Shown: positions 9,943-20,339 of the stretch, piece by piece | Layout: each line of letters starts with the position of its first letter | Position numbering within the stretch: the first letter of the stretch is position 1 | DNA from: Priapulus caudatus | Lineage: Eukaryota > Priapulida > Priapulimorpha > Priapulimorphida > Priapulidae | Assembly: GCF_000485595.1 (NCBI RefSeq) | Contig: NW_014577230.1 | Location: forward strand, 537,663 to 559,152 | DNA length: 21,490 nucleotides | Direction of reading: 5' to 3' | Position numbers and translations under genes: made by a program | The notes under the pieces: model-generated | What the model was told of the DNA's origin: nothing | Seen by the model: the letters and a program-made list of their open reading frames with translations, nothing else | Databases searched by the model: none

Positions 9943-10118
9943 TTATGGTTACGGTTACAGTTACGGTTACGGTTATAGTAATGCTTATGGTTATAGTTAT
10001 GGTTATAGTTATAGTTATAGTTATAGTTATAGTTATAGTTATAGTTATAGTTATGGTTATAGTTATAGTTATAGTTATAGTTATAGTTATAGTTATAGTT
10101 ATGGTTATAGTTATAGTT
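9943..10118 (+). repeat. Hexanucleotide array, AGTTAT with GGTTAT/GGTTAC variants
   Basis: About 29 tandem hexamers. The left end is dominated by GGTTAC/AGTTAC, the right by AGTTAT with interspersed GGTTAT. Because the period is six, both strands stay open: forward it reads Tyr-Ser/Tyr-Gly repeats (in the 90-codon frame 9866-10138), reverse it reads Thr-Ile repeats. There is no independent sign of coding, such as flanking domains, so I treat it as a satellite-like array. Confidence 0.92.
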
Positions 10119-13100
10119 TGATCTGTAGCCCTAATTGATGTTTTCAACGAGCGAACGCGTCTTATATTGCCCACAATCTATGCCAATGCAATTAATGCCG
10201 ACATCTGTCGCTGTCGCCTGAACAATTAAGCTTCTCGTGTGAGTGGCCAGTGTTCTTCGTGATCGTAAACCCTTTTGTGAGGCGAAGTCGTGTTCGGCGT
10301 ATATCCCCCCCCCATCCCCGCCCAACACGACGGTGCTAACCGAATCCAGTATTCCCGTCCCCGGTCGTCGTAACCCTAGAAACTTCACAGAGACTAGTCT
10401 TGGCATAACATACACTCGGGAACAAGAGTAACGAGTTCCGATAGAGGGGGGAGTGAGCGACAGCAGACGTAGTTCGTGGCACGACAGGTGCAAGAGAACA
10501 ATCGTAGGAGCAAACGCAGAACACTGCCACTATTACCACTATGAAGTAAAACAAGCCAGATATTCTAACTTGCAGTGCTGCGATGGATCTACTGCATCCC
10601 AGCTAACAACCGAATAACCCAGTATGCAATCTAGCGCTGACTACGCCTATACGGTATTACTAGGCCGTACTTAGCCGATGTCAGCATGTTGCTTTTCTGC
10701 AAAAAGGTAAATGTTTATGAAATAAATCGCAAAAAGCGAGCGATCTTGGAGATGACAGAATTGTAAGTTGTCCTCTTCGTGGGAACAGTCAGATTATACA
10801 CTCGTGGGAGTGAAATGGAACCTTCTCTATAATTCATATACAGCTATTCACCTGCTGGGGAGATTCGGCTCCGAAGCTAGCACATCGAACAGGATTGCTT
10901 ATGCAACCAGACAAGAGTTGCAAAATATCGGGCGCGAAATACCGTGTCACAGATTTCTATATACGGAAAAGTATGGTGCTGTTATTTAAATGCGTTATTG
11001 GTGTGCGTAGCGTCTACGTATCTTTTATATGATACTCCCGCTAAAGCCCTGCTTCTAGCTCAGCACGCTGTCCGCTTCGAGGCAATACGGATCACATTCG
11101 GGAAGAAATGTTTCTTAATAACGACGCTGATTACAGTCGCTTGCATGCAGCAGTAACACCCGTCTCCTGTCGCGATCCATTACGGGGATGTGACTGGACG
11201 TAAATCTCGTATGCGGTGCAGGTCGTTTGTCACGTAGGCCTGTCTCACTCGTGCGCCCACAAGTGCACATGCGCGTCGCGCGTATGCGTGCATTTGTGCG
11301 TGCGTGAATGAAATGATACATTTTATGATACTCTGTCCTCGCACTATACACTACAGCACCAAATCTTTTTCCTCATTGCTAATGACGCGAACGTTTTAGT
11401 ACTTTACCGAGGTGAAACATAATCTCAGCCCACTCACGTCTAATAATACCTGGCAACGCAGCAAATGAAAAAGTGAATGTAGAGAAGAGAGCGCGCGTAA
11501 ACGCTAGCTAGCTGAGCGAGAGCTGCGATACCTCGAGGGGAGAGGGCGGATGGACGCAGGTTGCTATTGATATTCACGCTCGTAAACTACGACGACAAAA
11601 GTAGTTCATGCTAGTAGACCTCGCTTCTAGTAGCATGATAAAAGCTCGATTCGCCCAACGGCGCTTCCATCACAGTCTTGATCAGCCGCCACTCGATCGG
11701 CTTCCTAACAGCAAATGTCAATTATATCAAGAGCTATAATAATATATTATATTATTATATTATATTATATATTATATTAATGGTAATATTAGCTTGTGAC
11801 TATATGATTTTTCTTTGCGTGTAAGAACGTCGGATTTCGCAGCAGCGAGGCAGAACTGCTGTTTGTTGGTGACAGCACAATAGCTAGTCTTGCGATTGTC
11901 GTTGCATTTGTGGCGGTATTAAACGTAATCCGCCTTCAACGCGTACACGGCTTAACTAATGGCGACTCCGTGTCGCACTCGCGTTTTGATCCGCAGTGCA
12001 CGATGTATGAACAAGGCGAAATCGGTGGAATTAACCGCCGTGTTCTAATTCTAGGCGGTAATCTTTTTGAACCCGAGAGCGTGCGGTAAACAAGTGAACG
12101 ATCTCATGTGACATCGTCCACGTGACGACATTAAGTGTTCTCTTATATAGATCGCTGAATAGTGGTGACAGCACGAGTGCGCGACACTACGTAAGATTTA
12201 TTCGTGAAATTACACTCAATGGTTAGATCGTTCGTATTTTTTATACAATATTTTATTCCAAATAGTAATATGTTAGGCGTTTAACATTATACCCATGAAC
12301 AGCGTATAGCCAGCTATATGACTAGCACTCTAGCTAGCTAGCTGTGCAGATAAACTTAATTAGTAGGCCTACTTAAAATTAATTATTCATGTTATTAATA
12401 TTTGTTAACGGTGCCTTCCCGGTAGATCGTGTCATCTGACATCTGGCAAAAATATAACTATTTTAAAGTTAAAGGTTATGCATTTAATGTTGTGCATTTA
12501 TATTGCATGACCGACAAACAAAATTTTTCGGCATAATGCTTCAAGTCTTTTCTCAGAAAGTATAGTTAACGAGACAAACGTTATATGTCGCGTATTTCAT
12601 TTGCTGCTCCTTTGGTAGGACTATATGACATATAGTGTCGTAATAGTTTCTTGCAGGAAGTAAGCCAGAGAAGGCGCCTATAGGGAGGCTCTCGCCTCAT
12701 TTAGGCATGTATGCAGGCCTGATATATGTTGTTTCGGTTGAAATAGACTGACGCAATTTAAAATCGAAAATATATAGTCAGAATTTATCGGATTGCAACC
12801 GTTATTCTGTAAAAAATCTATTGACGAACCTCCAACCCATCCTCTACTCCGCATTTGCCGCCGCGGACTCCCTCCCTTCCAAAACATCTGGATTCGTCCC
12901 CAAATTGGGTACTCAGGGGCAGGCTTCTCACTTTGCTATTTCGACGAGAGCTGTAAAGCTATTGCAAACGTTCATGTGATGCCTTGTAAGAAAATAATAA
13001 CTTTGTCGGGAAAGACCGCCTATTTTTTTTAAAGCGCGGCGGGCGAGAAAAACGCTTTCTCGCAGTTTTCAGCTGTCACGCTTGTTGTTGACGCGGTTTG

Positions 13101-13135
13101 CTTCAGAGTCTTTTGCTGATAAGTCTTTCTGGTTA
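10119..13135. other. Long non-coding stretch, nothing recognised
   Basis: A 120-codon minus-strand frame (10493-10131) and a shorter one across a C9 run near 10305-10313 show no domain, and they overlap other open frames. An AT-only run lies at about 11735-11779. A Z-prone CG/TG stretch is at about 11258-11308. No tRNA, snRNA or rRNA signature was seen. Confidence 0.6.
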
Positions 13136-13160
13136 TAATATGAGCACAGTGCTCATATTA
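13136..13160. repeat. Perfect 25-bp palindrome (12-bp arms, 1-base centre)
   Basis: TAATATGAGCAC, a single A, then GTGCTCATATTA. The arms are fully complementary. It could be a dimeric protein-binding site or a cruciform. It does not fit the histone 3' stem-loop. Confidence 0.9.
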
Positions 13161-13617
13161 ATCCGCGCTTTTTCTCTTGTAGTTCAATCTAGTATTTACG
13201 TTGGTTTTTCTGTGATTTGTTACAAATTGCTTACGTTAGTTACGAAGGAAAACATATCTATTATATTTATATAAATAATAAATCCATGTAACAACAGAAA
13301 AAACAGCAAACTTCACAAGCGCACATAAATGCGAGAATATCTAGCTACGTTCGCAGGCGACAGTTTGAGTATAGCGTCCGAAATGCAATACATCGTTGTG
13401 AATTGCCGTTCATGTGTTTTAGAGATGGACTAGAGATGCACTGGCGCATCTGCGAATTAAAAAATCAGATAATAAAGTCATTTTAGCTCGTGGTGTTTAT
13501 TTTTTTTTTAATCGTCATCGTAGCACAACAAATGGCGCTGGCGGACAGTCTTGTGATTGAAACATTCCCCAGTCAATTTAATCGGCAAACCTTCGGCTGA
13601 CATGCTGCGCACCTCCA

Positions 13618-13676
13618 TACATTCATTCATACATTAATTAATTAATTAATTCATTCATTCATTCATTCATTCATTG
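13618..13676. repeat. (TTCA)n/(TTAA)n tetranucleotide microsatellite
   Basis: ATTCATTCATACATTAATTA-type start, then TTAA units, then about seven TTCA units. Ordinary simple repeat. Confidence 0.95.
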
Positions 13677-13679
13677 CGC

Positions 13680-14461
13680 TGTGCTCCTTCATTCATTAGA
13701 TGGCCAAGGCGACCGCGTTGTGACGCCTGCCATGAAATATTCGGTCTCTCCATGAACCTACTGTGGAAATGTAATTACGTGGACACCTTCGCTTCTCATC
13801 TTACCATGCGTAGACGAAAAAAAACTTGCGTATGCGAAACTTATTTCCGTAAACGGCTTTAAGCCAATCACATGCACGGTCAAATAGATTTCTGAGAAAA
13901 CGTGATGCTATAATGTTACAACATACCGCGAGCGTAATAAAAGCTATAGAGCTTATTATCAATAAACAAATAACATCAAATGTTTTCTTGACAGGGATGA
14001 GAATTCTCCGCATATCCGCGGTTTTCATGTATTTTGTCGGGTTGACATTTGAAATCAGTATAAATTTGTTGAGAGGGGAGGTGGAAATATCAGAAGCAAA
14101 TAGATTTAGCACAGAATAACGGTCAGCTCATGCACGTAAACAACGCGCGAACATTTTTTTCAGACAGTTGGCTACTGCTTTTACGTATTTCATAAGCATT
14201 TAAAAAAGGAACCCGGGATGCTCTCGAATTCGGAATTCAACACCGTTAAGCAAATTCCCAGTATGCTTGCCCCCCACCCCAGATTCCCATCCTGCAAGTT
14301 TTTGTGTCCGCTATTCTCATCTCTGCCTGAACAAAAAACTGATTGCACACCACGTGTATCAGACACAACGCCCTAATGAAAATACGACGCCAATCAATAC
14401 AACAAATCACAGCTGTTTTCAGCATGGGACAACTGCCCAGTAATTGATGTAGACATCATAG
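13680..14461. other. Non-coding, nothing recognised
   Basis: A 103-codon minus-strand frame (14112-13801) and its forward shadow have no family signature. No RNA gene or repeat is visible. Confidence 0.55.
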
Positions 14462-14503
14462 CAAGAGCGTACTATAAGTATACGAATACTTAATACGCTC
14501 TTG
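14462..14503. repeat. Hairpin-forming inverted repeat
   Basis: Outer arms CAAGAGCGTA (14462-14471) and TACGCTCTTG (14494-14503) pair over 10 bp. Inner arms TAAGTAT (14475-14481) and ATACTTA (14486-14492) pair over 7 bp, with loop ACGA and a small asymmetric bulge. The stem is too short for a typical animal pre-miRNA, and pairing does not continue outward. Confidence 0.85.
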
Positions 14504-14627
14504 ATCATAGCCATAATAACAGACAAGTACGCTGACATAAAAATCTACGAGGTACTCTCCATGTCAATACACTTAGCCGACGTTAGGGTTATGTAGTTTG
14601 CATCAATATAACTGCGGTAATTTCCCT

Positions 14628-14725
14628 CTGTCGGAACACCGTGGACTGGAACACCGGAACACCAGAACTCCTGTCGGAACACCGTGGACTGGAACACCGG
14701 AACACCGGAACACCTGTCGGAACAC
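14628..14725 (+). repeat. 43-bp minisatellite, 2.3 units
   Basis: Two full units (14628-14670 and 14671-14713) and a 12-base partial third, each built from smaller GGAACACC/CGGAACACC modules. The unit length is not a multiple of three, so the frames through it are not evidence for a protein. Confidence 0.95.
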
Positions 14726-15734
14726 GATACCTATATCTAACGATAATCTCCACTCATCGCGTTTATGTCCAATAAATACGAGAATGACATTTATAAACAA
14801 ATGATCGACATCCTTTGCGAACCGGCGCAGTGACAGCTATCCAACATATTCTGTTCGGACTATATTATCTTCGCCGTCTTCTCTCCAGTTTGAACTCACG
14901 ACCTTTCGCTATCTCATTTTAAAAACTATTCTCACTGTACACTGTACACCCAAAGCAAATTCGATCGTTTTACACACATGACAGACAATATCAATCACGA
15001 TAGCGCGCTCCTATATTACAACATGAGATCGAGCTTTAAATTGACTTCTCACAACACAGAACAACCACTATTTCATATAAAGCTATATATACTCCACGTA
15101 TATACGACGATTGCACATTGAGCGTTTTTGACTACAGACAGCATCTGTACACGGTTGCGACTTTTAGACAGAACGCGCGTATGTCGCACAGAGATATACT
15201 TGAACTATAACTGTCGTATACCGAATTGAGGCATAGACCATAATTTACAGGTTACTACACCGTCTCACTTAACTATATACGGCAGGCTCATGCACGCTGG
15301 AGCAGTTGAATAAAAAACGTACGAGTTTCTTAAATAATAATACATAAGCATAAAGATGACGAACTGTTGCTATGTATTGACACAAACGCATGATAAGTAG
15401 AGACGTGGCATCGCAGAGAACGTCAAAAAACAACATCTTGATGTAGACGTACAACGGCTAACATCAGACACTCACACATATGTATATAATATACAACATA
15501 AAGAAAGATTGAATTAACTAATATTTAATTATTTTAACAAACAAAATTTTTGACAATTTAGTCTCAATCACAGTTGACCTACACTCGAGTGTAGGCGCAA
15601 AAAGTACGCTAAGTTTATATATACGTATAACGACTACTTATAAAGTGAATAAATAAACAAGAGTTAATTCAATCATTGTTTATGTTTTAATCTTCATACC
15701 GATGACACGGCAGGAGTTTTATACCACCACTTCC
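14726..15734. other. AT-rich intergenic DNA downstream of the receptor gene
   Basis: No gene on either strand. Short AT-rich and TATATA-like runs occur (about 15086-15106, 15481-15493). No second gene's exon is recognised. Confidence 0.55.
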
Positions 15735-15740
15735 TTTATT
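15735..15740 (-). terminator. Candidate polyadenylation signal AATAAA
   Basis: AATAAA on the minus strand, 79 bases past the receptor stop codon. It is the first such hexamer downstream, which implies a 3' UTR of roughly 100 bases. Inferred from position only. Confidence 0.5.
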
Positions 15741-15819
15741 CTACTGACCATATTTCCGGACACTTCTGCGCATGACCGAACACGTGTGTTTCTTTATGGG
15801 TGCGATTTTTTTTTCGACA

Positions 15820-16601
15820 TTAGACGCTGTCCCCCTGCGACATTCTTCCGGATAACGTGTCGTCCTCGTCCCTCGAGATAACGGGCGCGCCGTGCACGAC
15901 AATGAGCGGCGGCCGACTCTTGCCGTTGCGACTCTTTCCGCCGGCAATCGCCGTGCATCCGCGCGTCAGAATGATGCTGAGTCCGTTGCGAAAGTGTATG
16001 TTCAGTATCCAGTAGATGACGGGATTCGCCGCAGAGTTGGCGTGCGCGAGCAGCAGCGTGAAGGGAAGGATCTCGGACGCGTCGCGGCTATTGGTGATGT
16101 CGACGTAGAGCGAAGCGAGGTTGTAGGGCAGCCAGCAAACGACGAACAGCACGACGAGCGTGATGAGCATGAGCGCGATGCGTTTACGGCTGATGCGCTT
16201 GCACTCGCTGCCGCCGCCGCCGTCCGGCTCCTGCGTGACGATCTCGGTCGTGTTGAGTGTCTTGCAGATGACATAGTGGCAAGCGACGATCACCGAGCAA
16301 GGCAGCACGTAAGCGACGACCAACATGAAGCCCGCGAAGGCGCTCTTGGACTCCGTCGACGACCAGCGCTCGATGCAGACACTCAGTTGGAAGCCGAACT
16401 CGGGGAACTGCTGGCGATCGACCTGGTGCACGTAGAGCATGGGCATCATGAAGAGCATAGAGACGAGCCAGATGATGCCGATCAGCTTGAGGCCGTTGCT
16501 CTGGTTGCTGAGGCGACGGAAGAGCGCCGGGTGCTTGATCGCCAGGTAGCGGTCGAGGCTGAGCGCTGCTAGAGAGTAGATGCTAGAAGCGACTGCCACA
16601 C
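15820..16601 (-). CDS. Rhodopsin-class (class A) peptide-type GPCR, last exon (partial)
   Basis: G-protein-coupled receptor of the plasma membrane; the ligand is unknown, probably a neuropeptide by overall style. Counting from the GTG at 16599, the 259-residue piece holds the end of TM3 with DRY (16-18), TM4 (about 38-57, Trp44 and Pro53), the ECL2 cysteine Cys75, TM5 (about 88-110, Pro100), a short third loop (Gly4, then a basic KRISRKR), TM6 with CWLP (155-158), TM7 with NPVIY (192-196), helix 8, a possible palmitoylated Cys215, and a tail ending GDSV before TAA. The exon begins in a split codon (two bases, GT, precede the first full codon) after a CAG acceptor, so the GTG is not a start. 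TM7 ANSAANPVIY recalls orexin/allatotropin-like and somatostatin/allatostatin-like receptors, but the subfamily is undecided. The exon is visibly GC-rich against AT-rich flanks. No disabling change is seen. Confidence 0.93.
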
Positions 16602-16620
16602 CTGAAACGGGTCACAGAAT
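16602..16620 (-). other. 3' splice acceptor of the receptor's last intron
   Basis: On the minus strand CCCGTTTCAG precedes the exon, AG at 16603-16602. The intron interrupts TM3, 15 codons before DRY, after the first base of a codon (phase 1). The immediate pyrimidine stretch is short; a far larger CT tract starts about 55 bases further upstream. Confidence 0.75.
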
Positions 16621-16658
16621 AGCGAACGCATGAGTGAGGGGCGAGCGTTATTGTTAGT

Positions 16659-16712
16659 AAGAGAGGTAGAGAGAGAATGAGAGGGGCTGAGATCGCGGGA
16701 GAGATAGAGAAG

Positions 16713-16788
<76 letters not shown>

Positions 16789-16851
16789 CAGTGATCAGAG
16801 GGAGAGAGACAGGTGGAGAAAGAAGGGGAGAGGGGAAAGAGACAAAGGAAT

Positions 16852-16888
<37 letters not shown>

Positions 16889-17055
16889 AACAGAGATAGA
16901 GGAGGGAGAAAGTTAGTGAGAGAAGAGAGAGAGAGAGAGAAAGAGAGACAGAGAGCAGAGAGACAGGGGAAGAAAGAAGGGAAAAGGGGGAAGAGACAAA
17001 GGAATAGAGAGAGTGAGAGAAACAGACAGAAGGGGAAAAGTGAGTGAGTGAGAGA

Positions 17056-17088
<33 letters not shown>

Positions 17089-17112
17089 AGGGAAAGAGAA
17101 AGAGAGAAAGAG

Positions 17113-17167
<55 letters not shown>

Positions 17168-17227
17168 AGGAGAGAGCGAGAAGGTAGAGAGCGAGAGAGA
17201 CGGGGCGGAGCGAGAGAGTGAGAGAGT

Positions 17228-17268
<41 letters not shown>

Positions 17269-17291
17269 TGTGTGTGTGTGTGTGAGAGAAA
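16659..17291. repeat. Long polypurine/polypyrimidine (GA)n tract with short (GT)n end
   Basis: About 630 bases of almost only A and G on the plus strand, with perfect (GA)n blocks at 16715-16780, about 17113-17161 and about 17231-17266, and (GT)n at 17266-17284. It lies in the receptor's last intron, so the pre-mRNA has a giant CU tract just upstream of the acceptor. The Ser-Leu repeat frame of 229 codons on the minus strand is a repeat artefact. Confidence 0.95.
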
Positions 17292-18120
17292 ATTTAATTG
17301 CCATCACATTGATATAAAGGTAAGTGTTTCGCAGAATCATCGGTCCTATTGTTAGCTGAATACAAATGTCGTCATTAATAGACGCGTAAAAAATGGCGCT
17401 CAGTGACAAACGCCATGTATAATATTTATAACAGTGGTAAACGGTGTTAGCGCCGTGAGCAATACCTGGGTAGCTGAGTAACATGGTAGAAAATTATCAT
17501 TGTGCTTACACGGAAATGAAAAAGTATGATAGTTGCATTAGTGATGTGTATAGAAAGAAGAAATTCTATTTTCTGTAAAGAATAGCAAAACTCTTGTGGC
17601 CTGGAATGTATCTGCATTAGCGAAAGGTGTTTTGCAGATGTACCTGAAGCGCGTTATGACGCAGAGCTGCAGTCCCTTGATTGGTTACTATATAAAGATC
17701 ATATAGAGTAACAAAGTAACTGTAAGTTGATATCACAATGAAGTTATAATGGCTCTGCAGTAATATTAGCTGCTGTTCAAAAAGGCGAAGGATTACGTTT
17801 AGTTCTTCTCCCACTGACAGTACCCGCAACAGATTTTATTCTCGACACGTACAATTTTTCTTGTAGTGTATAAGTGCAAGGGCTATATTTGACGAAAACT
17901 GCACATTGCACATCGTCTAGCACGAGTTAGTAATTAGACAGAAGCGTATCCTCTGATGTATATATATAATTGGCTGTGCTGTGCGGTTGTGCGTCGTGGT
18001 GTCGTGTGATGTTGGTGTGTGGGTTGTTTGTGTGTGTGAGTGCGTGGCGTGCGTGGCGTACCGTGCTGCGGTGTGTGCCGTGTGGCGGTGTGCCGTGCCG
18101 CGCGCAACCGCGTGCCCGTC

Positions 18121-18121
<1 letters not shown>
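17292..18121. other. Putative intron DNA, nothing recognised
   Basis: No TM1/TM2-like exon for the receptor was found on the minus strand here. A 70-codon frame (17829-17617) has no GPCR motif. The upstream exon(s) probably lie outside the window. Confidence 0.5.

Positions 18122-18206
<85 letters not shown>
18122..18206. repeat. (GT)n dinucleotide microsatellite
   Basis: About 42 uninterrupted GT units, preceded by about 110 bases of GTG/GCG-rich sequence. The Cys-Val and His-Thr repeat frames across it are artefacts. Confidence 0.97.
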
Positions 18207-18209
<3 letters not shown>

Positions 18210-20012
18210 TAGTAAGGGCGGCCGAAGGCTGATCGTATCCGACCAACATGCGGAGGTTGAATCGCGTCCCCGACGTCAGCCGTGAATAGTTGCTTTGAAT
18301 TAGCGGCAACAACAACAAAACGTCTAAGTTCGTTTAGTTTTCGCGGCCCTGGTTAATTAGCCAGTGTAGACATGGTTGACTAGAACAAGTAGATACGCGC
18401 ATTATCGCATGAAGACGCCAGCGACGTTATTAATTCTTTAGCAATATAGATAATAGTTCGGCGTTTTTAAAGGATTCTTAAAAGAGTTAATGATGTGCAG
18501 GTAGGCATAAAGATCATGCGTCAGCTTCGACAAGTTTGTTAAGTTTTGGAAGCTGATACGGTTGCTGTTTAGATTATGTAGGTTAAATCTCATGATAGCT
18601 GTGCGGCCATGCATACATCAATGAACTAATCCAGCAACAGCTTTACAACAATTTAAACAGTCGACTTGCCTTTTTATAGGTGCTCGCATTGAACTGATAC
18701 GTCACATGTTCTTTCCTATCACTGCGCGTTTTATAATGCATTTGATCATTTTATACCCTTCCAGATGCCTTTCCATCTAAATCGGGCAGCTATCCATGAG
18801 CTTTGGCAAAATACAATTATTTGAAGACCGTGTGTCATTTATGATAGGCTCAAAAATGCTCGGGATTAGGCTTATTCCGATCCATTTGCCCAGAGAGTAA
18901 AATCAGTGGCGTTTGTATTTTCCGCATCTTGTTTTTCACGAGATGATACGCTGTCTTTCATGCGAATTCAATAAGCTTAGTTACGAACTTTCACCGAAGC
19001 TGCGCGGAAGTGAAATTTTCGAGTTTTTCATGCGGTATGAGCATGCTACTAACGTTCATGGCTTCCTTTCAACGGCTATGACACCCAAGCTGCCACCTGC
19101 CGCATATGTCGTTTAATTGGCCATTAATTTGGGCTTTACTGTGATAATTGTTAAAAGTTAATTCATTATTTACTCGGGTGTATCTTTAATTAACATCACT
19201 CCTGGTGAGAAGTGCAACGAGAAGCAGCTACATCGGCCTCCACCATTGTATGTGTCCGTCCCTCTGCGTATCCGCTCAGGAAAACTCAAGCTGACATAAC
19301 GCTCTTACACACAATAACAAGATCTTGTCTCACGTCACAGTAGTCAGTTTCAAATAAGCCTCCATTAACTGCACCTGGTGACCGATAATTAATCCTGTAG
19401 CGACACAGATGCTACCGTCTATGCGGTAGTGACCACTCGGCGTTGTCACCTGAGATCAATAATGGCAAGTAATACAGTCATGAAAACATGTTAATAGATA
19501 AGTCGACGCTACTCTTGGTTGGGATAATTAGCGCTCGTCAATCAATACACGCGCGTACCGGACGCTTCGCTCCTGACAAGCGTCACATTTCACCAATGTT
19601 AGCTGATTGAATAGTAACGTAATAGATCGAAAATCGTAAACACACGCCCGTGCACACAATCGCACGTACACACGCGCACACACCCACGCACACGCACACA
19701 ACCATGCACGCACTCGTGCACACACACGTATATATATACATATATATACATGATACAAATTATACATTATGCAATTATAGAATTGTTGTGAAGAAACCAT
19801 TGAATAGGGTCACACGGAATTTATCAATTTACAAGACTTCCTATTGCTCGAACAAACAGAAAATTCGTGGTTTGTTACGTGTGTAATTAGGAACAAATAA
19901 TGCTATTACAAGGGCCGAGTTACGTGACACATCAAGAGAAGAAGAACAGTACCTCATACTAGTCTTAAGTCAACCTATGATTTATTAACCGTAACTCAAT
20001 AAAAATGAACTA
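18207..20012. other. Non-coding, with CA/CG and TATA runs
   Basis: No exon recognised. Near 19639-19752 there is an imperfect CACACG-rich stretch ending in TATATATA. Frames such as 18913-19116 have no family signature. Confidence 0.55.
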
Positions 20013-20025
20013 AAGCGTTACTCTT
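20013..20025. repeat. Target-site duplication, SINE, left
   Basis: AAGCGTTACTCTT, identical to 20327-20339. Confidence 0.92.
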
Positions 20026-20326
20026 TATAGTTAAATCCTTCCCGCATCATACGCATAGCGTATAGCTACAGGCGCATAGGGCGGTGCCTATCTCCGTTTC
20101 TGTAACCCCAGAGGCCCCGCAGCTGCTTTCACAGTAAATGCTACAGTAGGGGGTTAGTCCACTGGTAGCACTGCGAGTTAACTTGCCACACTCTATCTCT
20201 ATTTGCTGAATGATAAGCAGAGCAGCCGTGTGTACCATTTTTCAAGTCTTTGGTAGCCGGGAGTTGAATCCCCGACCTTCCACATACGAGGCGAGCACTC
20301 AACCATTGAGCCATCGCAGTGGTACC
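20026..20326 (-). mobile_element. tRNA-derived SINE, full-length
   Basis: A 301-bp minus-strand insertion exactly bounded by a 13-bp direct repeat. The 5' end (20326) begins GGTACCACTGCG and carries an RNA polymerase III A box, TGGCTCAATGG (20313-20303), and a B box, GATTCAACTCC (20270-20260), spaced as in tRNA genes. The anticodon and acceptor stems do not fold as a working tRNA, and G53 of the T stem is A. The head is followed by about 210 bases of non-tRNA body and a short tail ending ATTTAACTATA, not poly(A). The tail shows no similarity to the LINE tail in this window, so a different LINE presumably mobilised it. The 63-codon frame inside it (20238-20047) is not a gene. Confidence 0.9.
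20260..20313 (-). promoter_or_regulatory. Internal pol III promoter of the SINE (A and B boxes)
   Basis: A box TGGCTCAATGG at 20313-20303 agrees with TRGYNNARNNG. B box GATTCAACTCC at 20270-20260 agrees with GWTCRANNC-type cores apart from one position (A for G). Whether it is transcribed today is unknown. Confidence 0.75.
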
Positions 20327-20339
20327 AAGCGTTACTCTT
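20327..20339. repeat. Target-site duplication, SINE, right
   Basis: AAGCGTTACTCTT, identical to 20013-20025, directly next to the SINE 5' end. Confidence 0.92.

Noticed and set aside
9943-10118. Interstitial telomeric repeat
   Set aside because: Units are AGTTAT/GGTTAC, not GGTTAG (TTAGGG). The array fits a separate simple repeat.
15892-16572. 226-codon forward frame antisense to the receptor exon
   Set aside because: It is compositionally odd (Arg/Asp/Glu/Ala-rich) and exactly opposite a well-supported GPCR. The GC-rich third positions of the receptor remove stops on the other strand.
16795-17484. 229-codon Ser-Leu repeat frame on the minus strand
   Set aside because: It is a direct translation of the (CT)n tract and has no domain.
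17917-18318. His-Thr (minus) and Cys-Val (plus) repeat frames
   Set aside because: They arise from (GT)n, where period-two repeats stay open in several frames.
20238-20326. Functional tRNA gene on the minus strand
   Set aside because: A and B boxes are present, but the anticodon and acceptor stems do not pair properly. The segment continues into a 210-bp body within one target-site duplication, so it is a SINE head.
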